Position numbers and translations under genes: made by a program
Notes under the pieces: model-generated
The model's input: the letters and a program-made list of their open reading frames with translations, nothing else
The model's database searches: none
What the model was told of the DNA's origin: nothing
NCBI RefSeq assembly: GCF_003260265.1
Contig: NZ_QITQ01000024.1
Location: 1 to 40,219, forward strand
DNA from: Roseovarius amoyensis
Lineage (GTDB): Bacteria > Pseudomonadota > Alphaproteobacteria > Rhodobacterales > Rhodobacteraceae
Length of the DNA stretch: 40,219 bases
Direction: 5' to 3'
Shown: in pieces, positions 23,072-30,788 of the stretch
How the letters are laid out: each line of letters starts with the position of its first letter
Numbering within the stretch: the first letter of the stretch is position 1

Positions 23072-25386
23072 GATGGGGCCTCCGTCTTTTTGCGCGGGGC
23101 GGCCTTGCGGCGGGTCTTGCCGGCGGCCGGTTTCGCGGGTTTCGGTTTTGCTGCTTTCGGTTTGGCCATTTCGGGGAACAGGCGGGCCAGCTCCGCAGGA
23201 TCGAAATCATCGACCGCGACGACGCGTTGCACCGCCCCCCGCATCGCATCGATGCTGTCGGCCTCGGCCTGGCTCAACCGGCCAGAGGCACGCGCGTCGG
23301 CCACGCTCAGCCCGGCCTCGCGCAGGCGTTTCATGACCGGGGCGCATTCGATAACCGCCGCAAAGGCGTGATCGAGATCGCGCACGCCCTGGCGGTCGCA
23401 GCCCGCACCGCCCATGCCGCGCAGGCGGGCGCGCGTTCCGGTCCGATCCGATATCAGATCTGCGCATTGCGCGGTCAGCCGGTCATCGGGCCCGCGCGTG
23501 GCCATGCGCGGCAGGATCAGCGGGCGCAGCAGCCACGCCGCCCACCGGGCGGGAAGGTTGGCCAGCACCTCATCCAGGCTTTGCCCCATTTTGGCAAAGG
23601 CCTGCGCGGCGGCGAACCGGACCAGCGGCAGATCCTCGTCGATCTCGCCTTCGTCCTCCCACCGCTTTACGGTGGCGGACAGGATGTAAAGCTCTGACAG
23701 GGCGTCGCCCAGCCTGGCCGACAGCATCTCGCGCCGCTTGAGCTGCCCCCCCAGCGTCAGCAATGCGAATTCCGCCACCAGCGCAAAGGCCGCCGACCAG
23801 CGCGACATGCCGCGATAGATCGGCGTCATCGGCCCGGCTTCTCCGGGCGCCGGCGCGAACCTGCCCCCGGTCCAGGCCCTGCCCGTTGCGCGAAAGAGCG
23901 TCGCGAAGGTATGCGAGACATGCGCCCAAAAGACGCGGTCGAACCTGTCCAGCGACTGCTTTTCGTCCGCGACCTCCAGCGCCTGCATCTCGTCCAGCAG
24001 ATGGGGATGCGCGCGCACTGCGCCCTGACCAAAGATGATCAGGCTGCGGGTCAGGATATTGGCGCCTTCCACGGTGATGCCGATCGGTACCGCCTTGTAG
24101 AGCGGCGCCAGATAGTTTTTCGGCCCGTCGATCACCGCCTTGCCGGAATGGATGTCCATCGCCTGGTCGACCGCGCGGCGCATCCGGTAGGTGGCATTCG
24201 CCTTCATGATGGCCGAGATCACCGCCAGCGCGCGACCCTCGTCCAGCCCGGCACATGTCAGCAGCCGTGCGGCATCGAGCGAATAGGCATTGGCGGCCAG
24301 CGGGCCCAGCATTTCCTGCACGCCGCCGAATTTCGACACCGGGATGCCGAACTGTTCGCGGATGCGCGCATAGGCCCCCGACGTCAGCGCCGCCACCGAT
24401 GACCCGGCAGCCGACAGCGACGGCAGCGAAATACCCCGCCCTGCCGCCAGCGCGCTCATCAGCATCATCCAGCCGCGCCCCGCGTAATCGGGGCCGCCGA
24501 TGATATTGTCGAGCGGGATGAAAACATCGGTGCCGGTGGTCGGACCGTTCTGAAACATCTGCCCCGCGGGGATGTGCCGCCGCCCGGTTTCAACGCCGGG
24601 CAGATCGGTGGGCACCAGCGCGCAAGTGATGCCGACATCCTCTTGTTCGCCCAGCAGGTGGTCCGGGTCGCGCATCTTGAATGCGAGTCCCAGCACCGTG
24701 CACAAGGGCGACAGGGTGATATAGCGCTTGGCCCAGTTCAGCCGCAGGCCCAGCACCTGCCGGCCCTTCCATTCACCCTTGCACACGACCCCGGTATCGA
24801 CCATCGCGGCGGCGTCCGATCCGGCCTCTTCGCTGGTCAATCCGAAGGCGGGCAGTTCACGCCCGTCGGCCAGGCGCGGCAGCCAGTGGTCCTTTTGCGC
24901 GTCGGTGCCGAACTGCAACAGCAATTCGCCCGGCCCCAGCGAATTGGGCACCATCGCGGTGACGGCGACCGCAAGCGAACGCGCCGACAGGAACCGAACC
25001 ACCTCGGAATGCCCAAATGCAGAGAACCCCAGACCGCCGTATTCTTGGGGGATGATCATGCCGAAAAAACCATTGTCGGCCATGTATTTCCACGCCTTGG
25101 GCGGCAGATCGGCGGTCAGCTGGTTCACTTGCCAGTCATCGACCATCGCGCACAGCTCGGTGCAGGGGCCGTCGATAAAGGCCCTCTCTTCCTCGCTCAG
25201 GCGTGGCGTCTCCACGTCGCGCAGTTTTTGCCAGTCGGGATTGCCGGAAAACAGTTCGGCCTCCCACCAGACCTCGCCCGACTCAAGCGCCTCGCGTTCG
25301 GTGTCCGACAGGCGCGGCAGGGCGTCCTTGGCCATTTGGTGGATGTATTTGGTGATCCAGTCGCGTCGTATTTGGCGCAGGTTCAT
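23068..25386 (-). CDS. fadE: Long-form acyl-CoA dehydrogenase (FadE-like)
   Basis: This 772-residue acyl-CoA dehydrogenase catalyses the first, FAD-dependent step of fatty-acid beta-oxidation. FAD/substrate landmarks are FGLTSEEAGSDAAAMVDTGV (about 200), LRLNWAKRYITLSPL, and the C-terminal helical region with MDIHSGKAVIDGPKNYLAPL then GITVEGANILTRSLIIFGQGA. The remaining 300 residues form the FadE-type C-terminal extension. The last 40 residues are a low-complexity Lys/Ala/Pro tail, unusual for the family. ATG 25386 follows CGAGGAGGTCTGAA, a strong ribosome binding site, so the open frame further upstream is not used. It is the first gene of the operon, and I found no EcfG-type promoter ahead of it. 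Confidence 0.9.
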   Translation of the reverse strand: MNLRQIRRDWITKYIHQMAKDALPRLSDTEREALESGEVWWEAELFSGNPDWQKLRDVETPRLSEEERAFIDGPCTELCAMVDDWQVNQLTADLPPKAWKYMADNGFFGMIIPQEYGGLGFSAFGHSEVVRFLSARSLAVAVTAMVPNSLGPGELLLQFGTDAQKDHWLPRLADGRELPAFGLTSEEAGSDAAAMVDTGVVCKGEWKGRQVLGLRLNWAKRYITLSPLCTVLGLAFKMRDPDHLLGEQEDVGITCALVPTDLPGVETGRRHIPAGQMFQNGPTTGTDVFIPLDNIIGGPDYAGRGWMMLMSALAAGRGISLPSLSAAGSSVAALTSGAYARIREQFGIPVSKFGGVQEMLGPLAANAYSLDAARLLTCAGLDEGRALAVISAIMKANATYRMRRAVDQAMDIHSGKAVIDGPKNYLAPLYKAVPIGITVEGANILTRSLIIFGQGAVRAHPHLLDEMQALEVADEKQSLDRFDRVFWAHVSHTFATLFRATGRAWTGGRFAPAPGEAGPMTPIYRGMSRWSAAFALVAEFALLTLGGQLKRREMLSARLGDALSELYILSATVKRWEDEGEIDEDLPLVRFAAAQAFAKMGQSLDEVLANLPARWAAWLLRPLILPRMATRGPDDRLTAQCADLISDRTGTRARLRGMGGAGCDRQGVRDLDHAFAAVIECAPVMKRLREAGLSVADARASGRLSQAEADSIDAMRGAVQRVVAVDDFDPAELARLFPEMAKPKAAKPKPAKPAAGKTRRKAAPRKKTEAPS

Positions 25387-25456
25387 TTCAGACCTCCTCG
25401 GGACATAACACGCGACGGGAGAAATAGTTCCGACAGGGCGGGCGCCACAAAACACC

Positions 25457-25486
25457 GGGGGCAGCGGCGATCATGCCGCTGCCCCC
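25457..25486 (-). terminator. Terminator after csbD
   Basis: GGGGGCAGCGGC (25457-25468) and GCCGCTGCCCCC (25475-25486) form a perfect 12-bp stem with a 6-base loop. On the minus strand it is followed by a T-rich stretch (GTGTTTTG), and it lies 34 bases after the csbD stop. Confidence 0.75.
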
Positions 25487-25519
25487 TCTGTCAGTCGCGT
25501 ATTCAGGGGCGTTCCGGCC

Positions 25520-25717
25520 TCAGACGCCGTGCGACCACTCGTCGACCTCGCGCTCGGCGGCGGCGCGCGCCTTGCCGTACTTTTCCTGCACCAAGCCGAC
25601 CAGCTCTTCACGCCGGCCTTCGACTTTTTGCAGTTCGTCGTCGGTCAAGTCGCCCCAGTTGGCCTTGGCCTTGCCCTTGAGCTGCTTCCAGTTGCCTTCG
25701 ATCTGATCCCAGTTCAT
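25520..25717 (-). CDS. CsbD family stress protein
   Basis: This is a 65-residue member of the CsbD family, small hydrophilic proteins induced by general stress (YjbJ in E. coli). MNWDQIEGNWKQLKGKAKAN is the family signature, followed by WGDLTDDELQKVEGRREELV and a helical end. ATG 25717 is preceded by AAAGGAA. The open frame extends upstream but the signature fixes the start. It is monocistronic, with a perfect EcfG-type promoter upstream (25757-25782) and a strong terminator downstream. The molecular role of the family is unknown. Confidence 0.9.
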   Translation of the reverse strand: MNWDQIEGNWKQLKGKAKANWGDLTDDELQKVEGRREELVGLVQEKYGKARAAAEREVDEWSHGV

Positions 25718-25756
25718 GATAAATTCCTTTCCGTTTGTGTATATCGGTACAGGAAC

Positions 25757-25782
25757 AACGTCGCTGGGTGCGCTCGGGTTCC
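25757..25782 (-). promoter_or_regulatory. EcfG-type promoter for csbD
   Basis: Minus strand: GGAAC (25782-25778), 17-base spacer, CGTT (25760-25757). It is 40 bases upstream of the start codon. Confidence 0.75.
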
Positions 25783-25853
25783 GGCCCATCGCGGGCTGTT
25801 CTGCGAGGGGGAAAGAAACCGGCAGGTTTCCGCCTTTCGGCCCCGTAACGCTT

Positions 25854-25889
25854 GCTGCCCCCGGCGACGCATGTCGGCCGGGGGCAGCG
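25854..25889 (-). terminator. Hairpin after the 23-residue peptide gene
   Basis: GCTGCCCCCGG (25854-25864) pairs with CCGGGGGCAGC (25879-25889), with a 14-base loop. There is no T run on the minus side, so termination is probable only from the strong stem and its position 21 bases after the peptide stop. Confidence 0.5.
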
Positions 25890-25909
25890 CAATTTCATTG
25901 GCGTATCCG

Positions 25910-25981
25910 TCAAGCCAGAAAGACCAGCAGGATGATGATCCACAGCGGCACGCCTATAAGCCAGAGTAAAATTGCTCCCAT
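25910..25981 (-). CDS. Hydrophobic micropeptide, 23 residues
   Basis: On the minus strand ATG 25981 starts MGAILLWLIGVPLWIIILLV then FLA and TGA. The ribosome binding site GAGGAGAG sits 5 bases upstream, better than those of most neighbours, which supports real translation. It is one membrane helix from end to end. It lies 11 bases after the 233-residue membrane protein, the third gene of a unit driven by the promoter at 26868-26892. It is too short for routine gene callers. Similar one-helix peptides recur in Rhodobacteraceae stress clusters as far as I recall. Confidence 0.65.
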   Translation of the reverse strand: MGAILLWLIGVPLWIIILLVFLA

Positions 25982-25992
25982 TGGTTCTCTCC

Positions 25993-26694
25993 TCAGGTCC
26001 AGCGGCCGAAGCGGGCGACGACGCGCCCCTCGTCGCGATGTTGGCCGCCGGTCCCGGCCGCCCAATACGCACCGGCACCGGCGATCATCAGGGACGCCGC
26101 CACCACAAAGGCCGAGATGACCGAGTATTTCCGCGCGGTTTCGGCGGCGGCCTCGGCCTCTGCCTCGCTGACATTCGGGGCGACGCGTTCGGCGTCACCC
26201 TCGGCGGCAACGGCCGGCTCGGTATCGCCCGCCACGGGTTCGTCCAGAACACCGGCAGTGACGGTCGCGGCCGTATCGGCGGTGGTCTGAACCGCAGTCT
26301 GCACGGTCGCTCCCAGCACAATCGCACCGAACAACAGCGCGACGCCCCACACCGCCAGCCCGTGAATGCCGTCGCGGACGGCGATCTCGTCGGCGTTGGC
26401 GGCATCGACGCGGCGGCGCATCCGCCCGGCGATATAGCCACCTGCCATGAAGCTCGACACCGTGGTCCACAACATCCACGACCCGACCGCGAGCAGCTCC
26501 GCCAAGGCCGATCCGTCGCCCTCGTAAGGCGAAATCTGCGACAGGCCGAGTGCGACGCCGAATGTGGTGAAGACAAAGGCGATCCCGGCAGCGACGACAG
26601 CCCCCGCGAGGATGGCCGGCCAATCGACATAGCTGCCATCTTGAACGGCAACCGGCGTCGATGCCCGGGTGAGTGTTTCAGTTCGTTCCGTCAT
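25993..26694 (-). CDS. Conserved membrane protein, often labelled PhnA-like
   Basis: This 233-residue protein has about four membrane segments: DWPAILAGAVVAAGIAFVFT at about 24-43, a second at about 66-87, a third at about 112-132, and a fourth near 192-212. Between the third and fourth lies an acidic Ala/Glu-rich loop (about 150-185). The opening W-P-A-I-x-AGAV-x-A-x-I matches alphaproteobacterial proteins named PhnA-like in databases, though there is no evidence for a phosphonate role. Micropeptide genes flank it on both sides in the same orientation. The unit is headed by an EcfG-type promoter, suggesting an envelope function under stress. Confidence 0.65.
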   Translation of the reverse strand: MTERTETLTRASTPVAVQDGSYVDWPAILAGAVVAAGIAFVFTTFGVALGLSQISPYEGDGSALAELLAVGSWMLWTTVSSFMAGGYIAGRMRRRVDAANADEIAVRDGIHGLAVWGVALLFGAIVLGATVQTAVQTTADTAATVTAGVLDEPVAGDTEPAVAAEGDAERVAPNVSEAEAEAAAETARKYSVISAFVVAASLMIAGAGAYWAAGTGGQHRDEGRVVARFGRWT

Positions 26695-26730
26695 TGTTTC
26701 TGTCCTCTGACTGGATCACATGCAAAGGCC

Positions 26731-26805
26731 CTATCCGAGGCCGAGGAAGGACAGGATCGCCAGAACGACGACCACAAGCCCGACGAGGTAGATGATTCCA
26801 TGCAT
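26731..26805 (-). CDS. Hydrophobic micropeptide, 24 residues
   Basis: ATG 26805 on the minus strand, preceded by ACGGGAGACCAGCA, encodes MHGIIYLVGLVVVVLAILSF then LGLG, a single membrane helix ending in Gly-Leu-Gly. The open frame continues far upstream, but only this segment makes sense as protein, and the ribosome binding site supports this start. It is the first gene after the EcfG-type promoter at 26868-26892 and precedes the 233-residue membrane protein by 36 bases. Its function is unknown; it is comparable to short DUF-type stress peptides of similar sequence. Confidence 0.65.
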   Translation of the reverse strand: MHGIIYLVGLVVVVLAILSFLGLG

Positions 26806-26867
26806 TGCTGGTCTCCCGTTCGGATTGACTGCGTTGACACACGCCTCAGTGACGTGATGACCAAGGC

Positions 26868-26892
26868 AACGCATGAACCGAAGATTGGTTCC
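26868..26892 (-). promoter_or_regulatory. EcfG-type promoter for the micropeptide/membrane unit
   Basis: Minus strand: GGAAC (26892-26888), 16-base spacer, CGTT (26871-26868). Confidence 0.75.
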
Positions 26893-26977
26893 CCTTGCCA
26901 CGCGGATCCGGACCCGCAACGAAAGCCGCCGGGCGGTATGCCGGGGCGCGCAGGTACGGCTGCGCGTGCGACAAGAG

Positions 26978-27003
26978 GGAACCGCCGCGCGCCTCGTTGC
27001 GTT
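26978..27003 (+). promoter_or_regulatory. EcfG-type promoter for the host-attachment family gene
   Basis: GGAAC at 26978-26982, 17-base spacer, CGTT at 27000-27003. ATG 27051 is 47 bases downstream. Confidence 0.75.
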
Positions 27004-27050
27004 GAATTTCGACCATACCCGCACCGTCAATTGTCGAAGAGGACCAAAAG

Positions 27051-27503
27051 ATGTTGAAAACCGGCACCTGGATTTTGATCGCCGATGGCGAAAAGGCCCT
27101 GTTCCTGGTAAACGCCGGGGACGAGATGGCCTATAATTTCGAGGTGGTGCGCAAGGAGGAGCAAGCCAACCCCAGCACCACCGAACAGGCGACCGATGCG
27201 CCCGGGCGGTTCAACGACGGGCCGTAGGTTCATCGCTCGGCGGTGCAGGAGACCGACTGGCACCAGCTGGAAAAGGACCGCTTTGCTCACGACCTGGCCG
27301 ACATCCTGTATCAGCGCGCGCACGCCGGCAGGTTTCGCGAAATCGTGCTGGTCGCACCGCCCAAGACGCTGGGCATACTGCGCGACACCATCCACAGCGA
27401 AGTGGGCGACAAGGTGATCGGCGAGCTGCCCAAGACGCTGACGACCATGCCGATCCACCAGATCGAGGAGCACCTCTTCGACGAATTCGACGGCAAGGGC
27501 TGA
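27051..27503 (+). pseudogene. Host-attachment family protein with one in-frame amber stop
   Basis: ATG 27051 reads MLKTGTWILIADGEKALFLV for 58 codons to TAG 27225-27227. The same frame then continues without interruption (HRSAVQETDWHQLEKDRFAH and on to EEHLFDEFDGKG) and ends at TGA 27503. Together this is 150 residues, the usual length of the host attachment family (baeRF-like fold, related to release-factor domains), where a short G-rich segment then RSAVEETDWH is typical. So a single base change has split an otherwise preserved gene. Translation of the second part could start at GTG 27243. A perfect EcfG-type promoter is still in place. The normal role of the family in bacteria is uncertain; the name comes from plant-associated species. 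Confidence 0.75.
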
Positions 27504-27574
27504 GCCACCCTGCCCCAGGTGCCGGCAGCGGGACTGTGCCGGGGGCATGTCATCACTCATGAAAGGATGCGACC

Positions 27575-27853
27575 ATGAACAGCAAGACAACCGGCGAAAT
27601 ACCCGAGCTGCCCGTTATCGCCGAAGGGCGCGAAATCTCGCGCAACGAGATCATGGATGTGCTGGCCGACCAGGGATACTCGGCCAACGCGCGCAAAGAG
27701 TGGCTGAAATGCGTGCTGACGCGGCTTTCCGCGCAAGAGGGCCGCTCCCCTCGTCCCACCCGCGCCGGGCTGATCGACGAGGTCGAGAAAATCCTGCAGG
27801 ACGACATGCAAAAGGCGGGGGGCGCCCAGACGCCCCAGGGCAAGACGTCCTAG
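27575..27853 (+). CDS. Hypothetical 92-residue protein
   Basis: The product is a small soluble protein without signal or membrane segment. Its middle (NEIMDVLADQGYSANARKEW then LKCVLTRLSAQ) looks helical, and RAGLIDEVEKILQDDMQKAG forms another amphipathic helix. GAAAGGA lies upstream of ATG 27575 at workable spacing. It follows the host-attachment gene by 71 bases in the same direction, so it is probably on the same stress transcript. The stop overlaps the convergent antiporter stop by 3 to 4 bases. I do not recognise a family. Confidence 0.65.
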   Translation: MNSKTTGEIPELPVIAEGREISRNEIMDVLADQGYSANARKEWLKCVLTRLSAQEGRSPRPTRAGLIDEVEKILQDDMQKAGGAQTPQGKTS

Positions 27854-29088
27854 CCGCGCACCTTGTCCAGCGCGCGCGCTACGGTAAAGCCGTGCAGAAC
27901 GGTTGAGATCACGATCGCCAGCGCAACCAGCGACCATAGTTGCGCCTCGTTGGCGAATTCCGTGTGCCGCCCGGCATAGCAGAGGTAATAGATCGACCCG
28001 ATTCCGCGCACGCCGTAGACGGCGACGATGCCCCGGTCCCACCTCCTGAGAGGCGAACCGGCCAGCGAAACCCAGCCGGCGGCGGGTCGGACAATCACCA
28101 CCAGCGCCAGCGCGATGATGACATGACTCCACTGCAGATCGGTAAAAAGCCGTGGCAACACCATACCCAGGGCGATCAGCAATAACGCCAGCATGGCGTG
28201 CTCGATATTCTCGCAGAAATCATGCAGCCGGCGGTGAAACTGGTGCCCGCTTTCCACCCGGCGCATGGTCAGCCCCATTACGGCGACCGAGATGAATCCA
28301 TACCCTTCTACCAGTTCGGTAGAGCCATAGCACAGCAGAACCCCCGCCAGCGCGATCACTCCCGACGTTGTTTCTGCCAGCGCCGAGCCGCGCGGAAAGT
28401 GAAACAAGAGGCGCCCCAGGGTCCAGCCGCCACCCGCGCCCATCAGCATACCCACCGCGATCCGGTACACCACATCCACGGCAAGCCAGTCAAACAGCCA
28501 GGCAGAGGGGTTCAGCCCCTGCACCGCCACCAAAAGCCCCAGATAGACGAAGGGAAAGGCCAGCCCGTCATTCAGCGCCGCCTCTGTGGTCAAGGCAAAC
28601 CGCACGCGGTGTTCTTCGCCCTCCTGCGGTGGGCCGACTTGCACGTCGCCGGCCAGCACCGGGTCGGTCGGCGCCAGCACTGCACCCAGCAGGATTGCCC
28701 CCGCCGCCGTCATCCCGGCGATGCCCGCGCCCAGGAACGCGACCGCCGCGATGGTCAGGGGCATGGCGACGAACAGCATCCGGGCGGTCGGCACCCATCG
28801 CAGCCACGGTCCCAGCCTGTCAATCCGTAGCCCGGCGGTGAACAGCGCCACGATGATGGTCAGTTCGCTGGCAATCTCCCACGGCCGCGGCAGCACGCGC
28901 GGATCGGGCACCAGCGGCAAGCCGGGCACCAACAGCGCCGCGATCATCCCGAACAGGATCAGCAGCGGCGGCGCGACCGGTTCGCGCGAGGAAACGAACC
29001 GGGGCAGCCACCGTGCCAGGATCACGATACCGCCTGCCGCCGTCAACATGATATGATAGGGTTCAAGGCCGAAGAAGGGTTCGGGCAT
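27850..29088 (-). CDS. Cation/proton antiporter, CPA1 type (NhaP-like)
   Basis: This 412-residue membrane protein has about 12 hydrophobic segments. GAILLGAVLAPTDPVLAGDV (about 130-150) and the later TTEAALNDGLAFPFVYLG carry the acidic ion-binding residues typical of CPA1 sodium/proton exchangers. No long cytosolic C-terminal domain is present. ATG 29088 (or GTG 29091 directly before it) follows AGAGGGA. A candidate EcfG-type promoter with one mismatch lies at 29111-29135 on the minus strand. A role in pH or salt homeostasis under stress fits the neighbourhood. Confidence 0.85.
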   Translation of the reverse strand: MPEPFFGLEPYHIMLTAAGGIVILARWLPRFVSSREPVAPPLLILFGMIAALLVPGLPLVPDPRVLPRPWEIASELTIIVALFTAGLRIDRLGPWLRWVPTARMLFVAMPLTIAAVAFLGAGIAGMTAAGAILLGAVLAPTDPVLAGDVQVGPPQEGEEHRVRFALTTEAALNDGLAFPFVYLGLLVAVQGLNPSAWLFDWLAVDVVYRIAVGMLMGAGGGWTLGRLLFHFPRGSALAETTSGVIALAGVLLCYGSTELVEGYGFISVAVMGLTMRRVESGHQFHRRLHDFCENIEHAMLALLLIALGMVLPRLFTDLQWSHVIIALALVVIVRPAAGWVSLAGSPLRRWDRGIVAVYGVRGIGSIYYLCYAGRHTEFANEAQLWSLVALAIVISTVLHGFTVARALDKVRG

Positions 29089-29110
29089 CACGACATTCCC
29101 TCTTGCATAG

Positions 29111-29135
29111 GACGCGCGGCATGGCCCGGCGTTCC
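29111..29135 (-). promoter_or_regulatory. Possible EcfG-type promoter for the antiporter
   Basis: Minus strand: GGAAC (29135-29131), 16-base spacer, CGTC (29114-29111). One mismatch to CGTT, and very close (23 bases) to the start codon. Confidence 0.4.
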
Positions 29136-29297
29136 GTCTGGTTCCGGCTTGCGCGCGGGCGGGCAAAGCGGCACCGGCCGCCATGCCCCGACGTTCCGCC
29201 GACCGAGTGTTGCAGACAGACAGGCAGAAGGGAAAGCGAAAATGCGTGCAGGGTGCCCGATCATCATCACAGCACCTGCCTTATATCCCTTATCGGC

Positions 29298-29323
29298 GGA
29301 ACCATTCGTTCCTGCCGGGCGTT
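29298..29323 (+). promoter_or_regulatory. EcfG-type promoter for the AI-2E family permease
   Basis: GGAAC at 29298-29302, 17-base spacer, CGTT at 29320-29323 followed by T. The start codon at 29352 is 28 bases downstream. Confidence 0.75.
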
Positions 29324-29351
29324 TGAGGTCCATTGAACAAGGGATCAGCCA

Positions 29352-30422
29352 TTGGATCGTCTGGAAAAAACAGGTCATGTCGCGATGATCGCCGTTGGCG
29401 TGATCGCGACCTTTGCCGCTCTCGACACGCTGGAATCGATCGCGGCACCTGCGGTATTGGCACTGGTCACCGGCATCGTGTTGTCGCCCCTGTCCAATTT
29501 CGGGGAACGGCGAGGCCTGTCGCCCCTGAGCAGCGCACTGATCGGGCTGATGGGGACGTTGGTCGTGCTCGCCGTTCTGGCGCTGATCTTTCAGCCGGTG
29601 ATCACACAGATGGTCGAGCAGGCGCCCAAGGTCTGGACGGACATGCAGGACGCGATAGAGTTCGTACAGGGTCTGGTCCGGGGGCTGGAAGAAACACGCG
29701 GCGAGGTGGAAAAGGCCGTCGCGGCTGAACCGAACGCCACCAGCGCGGGTCAGGACGCGCCGGCGGACGACAGCTTCGACCTCCCCAGCATATCGGATGC
29801 GCTGCTGCTGGCGCCGGCGATCTTGTCCCAGGTCCTGATCTTTGCCGGCGTGCTGTTCTTCTTTCTGCTGACCCGGCAGGAGCTCTACGAGTGGATCGCA
29901 AACATCCTTCCCGGCCGCGATGCGAAATCCGCCATCAGCCTGCGCGAGGCCGAGCGGCTGGTTTCGCGCTACTTCATCACCGTCGCCCTGATCAACGGCG
30001 TGCTGGGCATCACCACCGCCGCGATGCTGCAGCTCTACGGGATGCCCGGTGCGCTTAGCCTGGGTCTGGTGGCGTTCCTGCTGAACTTCCTTCTCTATCT
30101 CGGTCCCGCGATCTTTTTCTGTGCGCTGCTATTCGCCGGTATCGGCGTCTATGACGGTGCGATGGTGGTGGTGCCGGCGTTCACGTTCCTGGCTCTCAAC
30201 GCGACCGAAGGGCAGTTCGTCACGCCGGCGCTGGTCGGCCGGCATATGCAGCTCAACCCGTTGCTGGTGTTCCTGGCGCTGGTTTTCGGCATATGGCTCT
30301 GGGGGCCGTTGGGCGGCATCGTGGCGATCCCGATAGCGCTGTGGATCCTGGTTCTGGCCGGGGCGTTGCCCCGCGAACCCCAGGCCGAGCCGGACATGAT
30401 ACAGGGCCCGCGCGCACCATGA
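29352..30422 (+). CDS. AI-2E family transporter (PerM/YdiK-like permease)
   Basis: This 356-residue inner-membrane protein has the AI-2E/UPF0118 layout: two or three N-terminal helices, a long polar stretch (about 90-145), and a C-terminal block of five or more helices. The block includes LLYLGPAIFFCALLFAGIGV and the family motif EGQFVTPALVGRHMQLNPLL (about 279-298). The start is TTG 29352, with AAGGGA 7 bases ahead. ATG 29385 is the alternative but lacks one. Members export quorum signals, organic solutes or sodium; the substrate here is unknown. It stands alone behind an EcfG-type promoter. Confidence 0.85.
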   Translation: MDRLEKTGHVAMIAVGVIATFAALDTLESIAAPAVLALVTGIVLSPLSNFGERRGLSPLSSALIGLMGTLVVLAVLALIFQPVITQMVEQAPKVWTDMQDAIEFVQGLVRGLEETRGEVEKAVAAEPNATSAGQDAPADDSFDLPSISDALLLAPAILSQVLIFAGVLFFFLLTRQELYEWIANILPGRDAKSAISLREAERLVSRYFITVALINGVLGITTAAMLQLYGMPGALSLGLVAFLLNFLLYLGPAIFFCALLFAGIGVYDGAMVVVPAFTFLALNATEGQFVTPALVGRHMQLNPLLVFLALVFGIWLWGPLGGIVAIPIALWILVLAGALPREPQAEPDMIQGPRAP

Positions 30423-30498
30423 AAAAATGACATGCTCCGCCGCCCGTGGGCGGCAGGCAGGGGAGGGGCGGCGCGCCGATCTTTCACTCTGCCGGCAT

Positions 30499-30523
30499 GG
30501 AACGTTTCGCGTGCCCGTGCGTT
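30499..30523 (+). promoter_or_regulatory. EcfG-type promoter for the 73-residue protein and SDR
   Basis: GGAAC at 30499-30503, 16-base spacer, CGTT at 30520-30523 followed by T. ATG 30550 is 26 bases downstream. Confidence 0.75.
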
Positions 30524-30549
30524 TCAAATCCAGGTAAAGGGAGAAAGCC

Positions 30550-30771
30550 ATGCCCGGACAGAAACCCCATTCCGATGCTGCGCACGAACGCAACACCCCG
30601 GCGCAGACAGAGGTGCCTGCCGGACCCGGCGATGCTGGCGCCTCGGACAAGCCGAAACGCCTGAAACGGCACGCCGAAGCACGGCTGAACGTTACCGACA
30701 GGATGCTGATCAGGGCGCTCTGGGGGGCGGCGCTGGTCATCTTGCTGATCCTGCTTGCGATGTTTCTTTGA
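30550..30771 (+). CDS. Small tail-anchored membrane protein
   Basis: The 73-residue protein has a polar, Pro/Ala-rich first half (about 1-45) and one C-terminal membrane helix, IRALWGAALVILLILLAMFL, at the very end. This makes it a tail-anchored protein. GGTAAAGGGAGAAAGCC precedes ATG 30550, a good ribosome binding site. It is first in a two-gene unit with the SDR gene 17 bases downstream, under a perfect EcfG-type promoter. No known family was recognised. Confidence 0.65.
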   Translation: MPGQKPHSDAAHERNTPAQTEVPAGPGDAGASDKPKRLKRHAEARLNVTDRMLIRALWGAALVILLILLAMFL

Positions 30772-30788
30772 CAACACCCGAGGCTGCC

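Noticed and set aside
21884..23371. Plus-strand open frame of 495 codons opposite thiolase and acyl-CoA dehydrogenase genes
   Set aside because: It crosses the junction of two coupled real genes on the other strand and shows no domain.
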